Assembly: GCA_903813345.2 (NCBI GenBank)
Contig: CAIIXF020000001.1
Span: forward strand, 37,725,366-37,789,365
Direction of reading: 5' to 3'
Source: Owenia fusiformis
Lineage: Eukaryota; Annelida; Polychaeta; Sabellida; Oweniidae
Length of the DNA stretch: 64,000 nt
Shown here in pieces: positions 1-12,100 of the stretch. Below the pieces are notes generated by a model. The model was not told the origin of the DNA and did no database searches. It was given only the letters and a program-made list of their open reading frames with translations. Each line of letters starts with the position of its first letter. The first letter of the stretch is position 1. A program made the translations under genes and the position numbers.

Positions 1-109
1 AAACACGATTTTAAATACATATTAAGCATTGCGTTTTCAATTAATTTCACTCACTCTAAATGGTTTGCAGATACTACTTTGAAATGTTACAAACATAAGT
101 ATACCAAGT

Positions 110-3100
110 ATGGATCCGAACCACAAGAAGATACTGATCAAAAACAGAGTGGCGTTGATAGATTTAGACGTCAACGAAGAGTTCATCGGCAATCTTAAAG
201 CAAATGGGGTTTTGTCAAGAAATATGGTAGAAGACATAGAGGTACTATTGAAAGATGATCAGTAATTTAGTTTCATTTTTTTGTCTTAACCAAAACCAAG
301 TTTTACTTGACGTCTAGAGATAGTGTGACTATTGGTAATTGGCATCGTTTCAAATGCATCAATTTTCCAAAAGGAAAGATGAATTAAAAATTATGCATAT
401 AAACATAATAGATAGATATTTTTTTACAAGTTATGCGCTAAGGGCCACGCCCATTATTCAGCTATATGACAGGCAATGAGGTGGATGAATTTCATGCTCT
501 CCAACAGAAAATATTCATCCTCACGCAATTTATAGCACTCGGAATTTTCTATTTTAAATCTGTTGAATTTTTATCAATTTAAAAGTGATAAATTTTTATT
601 TAGTGAAAGAATCATTGCTCGATTATAGGTAGAACAACGGCGATCCAGAAAGGCCGGTGTGTTCTTAGATATTTTGGAACGAAGGGGTGAAAATGCATTC
701 GATGAATTCTATGAAGCGCTTATAAAGACTGAACAAGGTCACCTAGCAGACATTCTGAAGCCGGATATGGCTGCATCACGGAAATCCGAACAACTTGCAA
801 GAATTGCAGGCAATAAATCTGCATTACCACAATCAAATTCAACGGGACGCCATTTTCAGTCAAGCACGGTTCAGAGTATGAACGGACAACATATACATTA
901 CCCATCAGAGGATTTCAACGTCCGTTCTTCCATACCAGTTGAAGATGAGGAATTACCCAGTGGTAAGCATCAGACAGTATAGTACACCTTGTACACTACC
1001 TTTCAGTATACTAAACAAGGATAGTGTAGTCCAGAAACGCTAGAAGTCACACTTTAGTAACCATCTTTAATATGTTCCGCCACATTCACTTTTCAAATGG
1101 TATGATTCATTTGATTACGAAAATGCTGTTTGCTATAAACGTTTTTTTAGGATTATTGTATGTGTTTAGAATTGTATTGACAATTATATGAAGATGTCAC
1201 GAGGCTATCGTATTTTCAGAGTGGCCACCCAAGAACTGGGATCCGTATAAAGAAATAGAACAAATGAAAGTCATGGGGCATCCGTCTGACTGGCCGACGA
1301 AAGTTCACGATCGTTTTGTTGGAAATAGTAAAGAGGTAATCGTTTACGAATCTCTGGGTACCAATTTTTACGATCAAATCAAATTATAACATATTCAAAG
1401 AAGACACCCGCCATGGTGAAGATTCAATAGACCAAATTAAGAATTAAAGTGCCCGATAAACTATAAAATGCGCATGCGTCCAGGTGTTGATAAACTATAA
1501 ATAGCGAAAATCCAGGGTTTGTCATCACAAGGTAAGCCAGGACGTGTTGAGAGAACAGCTAGTGTTGATATTGAATTTATATGTAGCCAGATAAACTTCC
1601 TTATTGAAATTACATATGGTTATTAGCAATACTTTGTAGGTGCTAAATAATAAAATATTTAGAGTATATATGAGAAAAATTGGTCATTTCGAACCTGTTG
1701 AAAAGTTTGTGGCTCTCGGCTACACCGGGGAATTTACTTCCATGAGTACACACATAAATGTGGGGTTCCCCAAGAGGTACGCGACAAGGTGACCTGGCAT
1801 CAAATGTGCTACTAAATGCTACTATCGAGAAGATAAAATAACGAATACGACAATAAGTTATAATTGCATGTGACAATTCCGAGCCTTCATCTCACTGAAG
1901 TATTTTGAAGTGAAAATAGGATTTTTGTTTTGATACATGGATTCAGATGAACGTAACTTTATTCTGACAACTAATCAAAACTGAACAAAATTGATTGTAC
2001 GTAACAGACAATTTATTGTTTTACAATGTTCTGATTGGCTAAACGAATGAAACCAACAAATTATGACATGTAAAATGACAATTTTGAAATGTAAAATTTA
2101 AAAGTGACAAACACAACCTCCCTATCCACTCTTTGAGAGCCCTAGTAAATTAATAATATGTACATGCAGCAGTGGTCACTGGCATGTAGCGATTATAGCG
2201 GTCCTGTCTTGGCTTATTGAATTGTTACGAAGTTACGTATGCGGTGCGGAAGTTAGAGAGCAAATGACCATCATTTCAATGTAATAGTTTATGCAGGAAA
2301 ATTGAGATTAGGCCATTGGAGTATTTGTTTCATGCATTTGTAAAACGTTGCCCACTCATAGGTCATACTTATCGTTAAACCAATAACTCAAATATATGCC
2401 CTTGTACACCGATCACCTGTTGAAATTAATACAGGCCGATTTCAACAAATGTAAACGGCGATATATTTAAAATCGTATTCAAGCATGACCACGTCCCAAC
2501 TTCTTTTGTTTTCTTTACAACTAAGCTATGACTGCAGTCTATTCAGTGTTGCGTATCGAACCTTGTTTATTATAAAAATAGTGCAACAACAAGCAGAATT
2601 CACACATTTACCTTATACTTATTCTCAACTGAAGACATTGAATTTATCTCTTAGGTTTTACATTATAAATATCTTAACATGCAGAATACGAAAATAGAGG
2701 CTTAGGCCCAACTTTGTATGAATTTTATGAGAATAATCTGATTTTAGAGAAATGAAAAGAAAAATGTCCACACCCTACACAAAATATTTATGGTTCCCCG
2801 GGAATACGTATGTGCTGCTTGTATATTAGAATCATATTCCAGTTACAGAAAGAAGTACATATCATGCTAAACTATATACAACAGTTATGCACTTGGAGGT
2901 TTTGGATAAAATAACCATAACCCCTATATATTGGCCAAGGGATAATCCCAATATCCTGACTATAGGATATGTTTATCCCATACCAATCTTGGTCATCTGG
3001 TTCACATTGTTAAATCGTGGAAATATTTTAGAATATTCATGTCCAGTTTTGTTTTCTTGGCCGTGGGCGGATTTTCATGTTCTCTCAAATATTCCCATAT

Positions 3101-6100
3101 TTATTTTCTCGAATTTTTTATTGATAAAGTGGATGCTCTTTCCCTTTTTTTAACTACAGACCCTGATTGTCTGTGTTTTCTCCATTGCCGTTTACAGTCA
3201 TTCCGCGAACGTTACAAATTATGAACAAATATGCAAGCGGCGATTATGACGTAGCGGGCAGATATACTATATCTGCCCGCTTGGAGCGGGACGTAAAGCT
3301 TTATCCCATGGTTGCAAGGAGGATATACGAGGGGTGATCAATAAGTAATGGACGCTTTTTTACACAGATACTTTTTATTGACCAATCCCTTTGATTTTCC
3401 TACCAGTGATACATCATTCAATTATCTATCAATTCTGAAGATTTGAAGACAAAATATATAATACATGTTGATATATCCTTATTTCCGTGAAGGAGGTACA
3501 GGTACCCCGGGACCGACATTTACGTCACATATTCAGTTTTTAGCCAGTTTGGTAGATTTGAACTTTTTATATGCAACAAGTGTTGTATTGGTTGAATTTT
3601 TTTGCTGACTGGTAACACATAAACAGAAAGTATTGTAATGTCAGAGTGTTGTATGGAAGGGGTTTGCAGGTCAATTTGAGAAAGCATTGTGGAAGAAAGG
3701 GGTGGTGAGAGAAGGGAAAACCCTACTCCATATGGTCAATGCATCTGCCCATAGATCTCAAAATGTTCAGAAAACAATATCCCTGGACCTCAAAATTGAG
3801 CCCTTGGCCAATGCACTATATTGCCCAGATCTGCTCACATGTGACTTGTTTATTTCTATATACTACTTATTTCTATAGAGAAAGAGAGGTTTGAGACATA
3901 TAGAGACGCAGGTTTATTAACATTGATTAAATAAAACAACCCATGCAACTGTATCTTGCAACCATGTCAGATAATGGATTCAGCCTTGTCTTACAATCTT
4001 GAGTTAAGAGGATGAGGAATTGTGTACATGTAGCACTTGATGGAACCTATTTAGAGGGCCCTGTGGAATAAATGTGGCATGAATACCACATAGTGATGAT
4101 AAAATATTCAAAATCAACTATGGCATAACAAAATGGGGTAATTCATGACCATAATGGTTTGTTTTGTTCAGCCTGCATTCAACTGCATTGCATGTTAAAC
4201 ACGCTAAAATATCTTCAGAATATGTGACGTTAATGTCGGTCCCGGGGTACCCGTACCTCCTTCACAGAAATGAGGATATATCAACATGTATTATAAATTT
4301 TGTCTTCAAATCTTCAGAGTTGATAGATAATTGAATGATGAATCACTGGTAAGAAAATCGAAGGGATTGGTCTATAAAAAGCATCTGTGTAAAAAAGCGT
4401 CCATTACTTATTGATCACCCCTCGTAGATCGAATATCACATGATGATATATTTGATATGTGGATCAAGATATCATATTTTAGCAAACAATTTACAAACCA
4501 TCGAATATCACTTTTAAACTATCGAATATCACATCTTAAATAGAGGATATCCAGTGATTTATGAGTGATATGATTTTTATCCACGAATGGATATGATATC
4601 TGCACGAGTGAGCGTAGCGAGAGAGTGCAGATATCAACATCCATGAGTGGATTAAAATCATATCACGAGTAAATCATAGGATGTTCTTTATATTCCATAG
4701 TTAAAGTCATCATCAGAATCTTCGGGAATTAAGTGATTTAAAACGAATTTTCCAAACGATACGGCAATATTGACACTTAGCCTCGTTTTGAGTCTGAAGT
4801 AGCAAAAATCCATAAACCATGGCATACGGCGCCGCATGTCATGGCTAAAACACCGTATGCTATGGTTAAGTGAAAATTTGCCAAAAATATCATATTTTAC
4901 CACTGATTTCAAAAATACCGTTTTTATTTTGACATGTTATCCTATGGATATCATGCTAACTATGGAATAATATAGGAATATCCTATGGCTCTGAAAAAAT
5001 ATCACTTATATCCATGAGTGGATATTGATATCTTGGCGAGTGAGCGCAGCGAATGAGTGAAGATACTGATATCCATGAGTGGATATAAGTGATATTTTTG
5101 AAAAACTATAGGATTGTCCGTTTATCCCATTGGGAATTATTATCCAGCGAACATTGAATAATCAGATAAATTGCAATGGAAATTCCATTTCGTCTGACAT
5201 TTTGATTGCGATAATTCAACGAACGTCATATACGTGACGTAACAGAGTGGTTTGTATTTAATGCGAACGCCGTAAAAACAAGATCCCAAAAAATAAAAAT
5301 ATATAATAAATATATAATTCAATTCAATTCAATTCAATTTATTTCATAATTCTTATATAATATACACTATAAAAACAAGCCGCTAGACACCCTAGTGGGT
5401 ATATGTTGCGGTCTAACAGAAATCATTAAAATGACATCTAGACTACATATAAAAGAAAATACTTATATTATGTTACATGTAGGTATATAAAAATGGTATT
5501 AACAATTAATCTAAGGATGTACAATGTAAAAATGTTACAAAAATCAGGTATCAGTATAAAATCAACAGTATAGTATGATATTGGTATTATACATTATCGA
5601 TAGATGAGTAGTTTTTTATATGAAGATTTGAAAATATTTAGAGTGGAGGGTTTTATAATATCATGGGGTAGAGCATTCCAAAGATTAGGACCTAGATAGC
5701 GAAGGGAAAGTTTAGAGCATTTAGGGATATGAAAATAATGCAATTGTCTTGTGTAATGATGATGAATATTAATGTTGATATCAAACAAGTCTTGAATAGA
5801 TTTTTTGGAAGACTGGGGTGCTTATTAAAGATTTTGTACATGAACTGACCAGTACAATATCTGTTGACATCAAAAATATTTAATATGTTAAGATCTTTAA
5901 ATAAGGGAGCGGAGTGAGAAAGTCTATCCTTATTTAAAGCTAGTCTTAAGAATTGTTTCTGCAGTTTATGTAGACGATCATAAAATGATTTAAATGTGTT
6001 ACCCCAGATTATGTTGCAATAATTTAATTAAGAGTGTATCAATGAGTAGTAAATTGTTTTGAAACTGTCTATTTGAAGTAGATGTTTAATGTGATAAAGA

Positions 6101-9100
6101 GAACCAATGACGCGAGAAATCTTTGTTTCAATAGATTTTATGTGCTCTTTAAATTTCAAGTTTTTATCAATAATAATTCCAAGAAAGTCAATTTTATCCC
6201 GGAAATTTATGTTCTCATTGCGTATTTTGAGATTCAGATTTGTTTGATTTTTTTGGGTCCAAATAGAATAGCATTGGTTTTGCCAATATTAAGTAAAAGT
6301 TTGTTTGCTTTTATCCAGTCATCTATTGAATTCAAGTTTGCATTAGTTCTAGTCATAAGTTCATTTAAATCATAATCACTATCAAGAAGATTGGTGTCAT
6401 CAGCAAACATAATAAATTTTAGATTAGGGTCAACAAAAGGCAGATCATTTATGTAAAGAATAAATAATAGTGGTCCAAGTACCGAACCCTGCGGAACACC
6501 ACAGTTTAGAGATGATTGTTTAGATTCATAATTGTTAATGGTGACATATTGTTTGCGGTCTTTTAAATAACTTTCAAACCAGGACTTAGCTATTCCTCTG
6601 ATGCCATAATATTCAAGTTTTTGTATCAAAATGTCATGATTAATTGTGTCAAAGGCCTTGGAAAAATCTAATGTTATGCCAATGCTCGTTTTCCCCAAAT
6701 CAGTTGATTTTCGAATTTGTTCAATGAAATATAAAATGGCCATGTAGGTAGAGTTGAATTTCTGAAATCCAAATTGATAAGTAAAAATAATTTAAAAACG
6801 TTCTAAAAACCAGTGAGTTTGGCGTGCATGAGCTTTTCTAACAATTTAGAAAATACCGATAAAACTGAAATTGGTCTATAGTTCGAAGGATTTGTAGTGA
6901 CTCCTTTTTTAAATACAGGTGTTACTTTGGTCAATTTGAGGGCGTCTGGGAAAATACCAGATTTAAAAGATAAGTTAAATATATACAAGAGTGGATCAAT
7001 TAAAAACTGTCTTACAGACTTAATAAGTGATGGTAGAATCCCATCAGGTCCAGGCGAGGAAGATTTTGGAAGACATATTTCTAATTCAAGCTCAGTTTTT
7101 GAGGTCTTTTTGAGATACATAGATGATTGAACTTTTTGAGCTCTTGCTAGGTATTCATAAACAATCGTTTTGCTGAATTAATAATAAAAATTGAAAAAAT
7201 CAAAACCATCGAATATCACTTTTGAAACCATCGAATATCACTTTTGAAACCATCGAATATCACCTTTCAAAGAGTGATATTCGATGGTTTCAAAAGTGAT
7301 ATTCGATGATTTGGGAATTATATCTTCACGTGATATTCGATCTATATCCTTGTAACCATGGGATAAATAAGGGTTATGTACTGGGAGGTTTTGGATATGG
7401 GGTTTTTCCAGAGGGAGATATGCATATCTACCTGAGGGACCGTAGGGACAGAAAGTAGATGTGCATATCTCACGAGGGATGAACCCAATATCCAAACCGA
7501 CCGTACATAACTGCTTTATCCTATACCAAGTAGAGTTTTCAGTAGTACAAGGTGTAAAAAATAAACAAATCATTCATATGCAAAGTCATTTTATTGCATT
7601 TCCACTTTTTTTGGATGCGGGAAGATACGCCCCGAAGCGGGAAGATATGCACCGAAGCGGGAGATATGACGGGAGATATGAAGGTTCTTGATATGGAAAC
7701 CTCAAAATCAGGATACGGGATATATCTTACCAACTTATCTCCCTAAAACCCTACTTGGCATAGGATAAATCAAGATAATTTCTACTCGCATCTAGTCTAT
7801 TCCACATGTTTGGGAAAAGTGTACAGGAAAATCTCCATGTTCAACTGATGTATGATCAACCCTCATAGGGGTCAATCCAGTTATCCGAAACCCAGTTGTC
7901 CGAAACTCAATTCTCCGAAACCCAGTTGTCCGAAACCAAGTTCTCCGAAAATTAGGGGATCTTATCAAAAAATACAATTTCTTTAAACGAATCTTGTTGC
8001 AACCTCTGCGAATCACGACAGCATAACATTTGAATCACGTTGACATCATTGCAAAATTAGGCTGAATATGCTAAGTCAAGACGTTAATTAGCCCACGAAA
8101 GTTCATGGGTAACTTGAGAACTACAAAATACAACCAAATACTTTTCGAACGTACAATAGCAATATTTCTCACCCAACGTCTTCATAGTTTTAGGAACGTA
8201 TTTTAAACGCATGATAGCCAAATATATCAAGATACTATATCTGCCTAAATGAAGTTATCTAGTGTTGACAAAGTTTTGAAATATATTTTATCCAGATCCA
8301 TCAGAAATTAACTTATCCAATACATTTGTTCATAAGAATTCTTTAATTCTACCTCGTTCCCAATACGTCCTCAGACAGACAAGAAATTGAAGTCACACCC
8401 GTTTGTTTGCGTGGCATATTTATACGTATACGCACTTTCTCTGATTATTGTCAAACAAATACATTTCAGGAGAAGAACATAAAAAACAAATGCCTGAAAC
8501 GAATGCCGAAACACAAATCCCAAGTGATTAAGTTTAGAATGTTTTATTCTTTTACGATTTGATAAGAGACTGAGACTAAGAAATTAAATGCGACGAAATA
8601 TTTTGACAACGTAATTTGTATACTGTTTTATTCTTAAAGTTCTATGCGATTACTTATTTTATCTGTTTCAAAATGTTTCATTTTATTTTGCCTATATAAA
8701 AGAGATTAAAGAAGATAAGATAAACTGTTCCGTAATATATATTGTGTTTTAATAACCTTTTTTAGAATCACAATGTAAAATAAATCTCCCGTTCCTGCCA
8801 TTCTGGTAACGCCATGCATTGGATGCAATTCAAAGTGAGAGAGAGATCTATGAATATCAGAATGCGTCCATGCCATTATTTTGGCCAAATACATGGCATG
8901 AAACTGACGTAAGCTTAAGTAAGCTACGCCCCCCCCCTTTCTCTGGTAAATTATGACTTTATTTTTCGGAGTAATGGGTTTCGGACAACTTGGTTTCGGG
9001 GAATTGGGTTTCGGACAACTGGGTTTCGGACAACTGGGGTGTCAATATATACGAATCGAATGTATTCTCGTGTGCATTACAATATCCCCATTGAAACATT

Positions 9101-12100
9101 TTTGGCCTGCAATGGACGTATAATGAATTAGAATATGAGGCCGTGTTATCATTCTAATGTAAAGTCATGGTATTTACTGTGGTATTGGGTTGCAAGTTAA
9201 TATCAGATTCAATGCAAATTAATCATCTAATATCAGATGCGCGATCAGTCCAATAATCTAATTTCAGGTCATCAGTTCGATATCTAGCACTTGTTCTAAC
9301 GACACGGTATTACTAGACTATCATATTATAAATACACACACATATAAAACAATCAAACTGGTACACGATATAAGCACGACTGCTCTTTCAATTGAGTATA
9401 AATGTTGATAAACTTACCCGGAAGCCAAGACATACACGTTTAGACGATGCTATTTTCAGTTCAGTGTAAGAGTAAATGCCCGGATATCGAGGCTTTTTCG
9501 TGTAAAGTTTTAACCAAGCATCTAAAATCGGGTTATATTGCGTGTAGAATTTATCGATATCAGGGCCGCTACATGCCAGTGAGTGGTAGTGTACAGCTTA
9601 TTATCACACTCCGCTTTGTATTCTAAAGCCTGTTGTTTGTAATAACACTGTTCACACTGTGTGTGGGCAGTCAACGATAATCATTGTTTTATCCCGGTAA
9701 TATGACCTCGTAGGTGATGGGCTAGCTCTTAAATTGCGGTATGGAGGTAGAATTTTGGAGACCATGCTAGTTACATCCTAATTTGTAATTCTCACCACAA
9801 TTTGGCAATAATTAAGCAAAATTTTACAGCGTTTAGGAAAAAATCAATATTTATACCCCCCCCCCCACATGACAAAAGTAGGGGGTACATAGAAAATAAT
9901 TAATAACTTTACAAAAACATTATGAATAACCACATTTTTTTCAGAATATATGCACATATATGTCATTAATAACTGGTAAAAAATTGGTGACTATAGGTAT
10001 GATGGTTGCTATGGAAACAGAATGTGATTGTCAACATTTGCTAATTTGTGTCTATTTTGGGGGGCTCGTTAACGAAAAAATGCTATGTAAGCAAGTTATG
10101 CTGCAAAAATAGCATTGATTTAAGGTTTAGAAAATTGCATATATATGTCCTGCATGCATTAAAACTGGAATGATGATTGAGTCTCAATCAGAAATATTTT
10201 TAAAAAAAATTTCTATGACCCACCCCCTCTAAATAATCCAAAGTGGGCGTGGCATTTAAGTGAATGATCAAGCCTACTTAACAGTAGATAACTTCAATTG
10301 TATAACCAGTATTATCACAATTTCAACAGAATGTAGGATTCTGGTATCAGTTAACAGTTTATATGATTTTGTTCATCCCCCTCAATATTTATAACCCCTC
10401 CTTCGTCACCACCACCCCTCCCGCGTGACAAAAGTAGGGGATACCTTGAAAATGATTAATAACTTTACAACAATGCAGCGAATAACCATCAATTTTTCAG
10501 ACAGGATAAATCTATATGTCATCAGTAATTGAAAAAATTCTTGGTAATTATAGGTATGATAGTTTCTAAACAGGATTTGATCTTCACAACTTGTGAAGAT
10601 ATTGGGAGGGGGGGGGGCTGGTTCACAAAGAATACTATCCTAGCGAATTCTGCTGCAGAATTAGCATTGTTTTAAGGTTTAGAAAACTGCATATGTATGT
10701 CCTGCATGCATTAAAATGAAATGATGATTGGGTTTCAATTAGATTTTTTAGATTTCACTATGACCCATCCTTCTTTATAATCCAAAGTGAGTGTGACATT
10801 TAACTGTATGATCAAACTTACTTAATAGTTCAACATTTCTACACAATGTAGGCATCAGTTAACTTTTTATCATTTTGTTCATCCCCAAATATTTATGCCA
10901 CTCCCCTCGTCTTAACATACTAAAAATTACACATGTATATGTCATAAGTAACTGGAAAAAGATTATGGTGATTATAGGTTTGATGGTTGCTATGGAAAAA
11001 GGATTCGATTGTCAAACAAAGGACCGCATGTTGTTTGTAGAATGAATCGGGTTAAAAACATCAATACACTTTAAACCATTTTATTGACTATAAAACTGCA
11101 CCATATAATCCCCAAAAGACATTTCTCTTTTCAAGGATTATCTATGGATTAACACCCAGGTTTTTTATTTTTCAAACTTCAGAGGGCTAGGAATCATTGA
11201 TTATGATCATATAAATGCTGTTTTAAAATAGGTTTAATGTATGCCAATAATTTCTCAAATCGTGTAAATGGTACCCATTCCTTATTCCCTACAATTTTCT
11301 CTTTGAGGAATTCCCATAGCAATCCTATGGTATAGTTCCAAGCAGATTTTGAGATAACAGGAAAGTTAATCATTTATACACACCTCATTGGGTTGTGATA
11401 TAAACCAAAATAATACATCTCTTCATCACTTCTGATCATCAGAACCATGCCTGCTACAATATAATGTATCTTCTGACATTGCTTAGTGTAGATACAATAT
11501 TTCCTGGTGTCAAATCCTAGCTAGATGATGGGGAGATGTACCATAAAAGGAGGTCACGGGGTAGGTACAATGCTGTCAAAATCAAAACCTCAACAATACA
11601 ACCAACAATCAACAGGCACGCAAAGTTCCTTATTGGTATTAAAAAGATTCAGTCACAAACATGTTGTTTATGATGATCAGTGATGAAGATAACAGTTAAC
11701 GTCCATTTGACAGCTTCACAGGCAACAGTACCGTAAAATTACATACAGTTGTGTATTTTCAACAGTATGTTATGGTACTGTTTGGGCTATGGTACTGTAT
11801 GGTATGGTAATATATGGTACCAGACTAAAATAGTATTGTACAGTACCATGGACACTGTACACCACCATAATAGAATGGCACTGTACGGTACTATTAATGT
11901 ACCATGAGTGCAGATTGGTGGTGTTTATCAAGCCATTTGATATCACAGAATCAAGACTCCTATGCATATCATCAGGACTTCCAGCACTTACTCAAGTCAA
12001 AAAATCCACCCAGTGTTAGGAGCTATTGCTTCTTAAGAATTTGTTAAATGCCCGTATAAGGATCAATACTAAATCATTTGATGCGCCCAAATCAAGATGA

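Noticed and set aside
37-237. Minus-strand open frame
   Set aside because: It is the shadow of caspase 1 exon 1 (110-241), whose plus-strand CARD sequence aligns with the paralogue.
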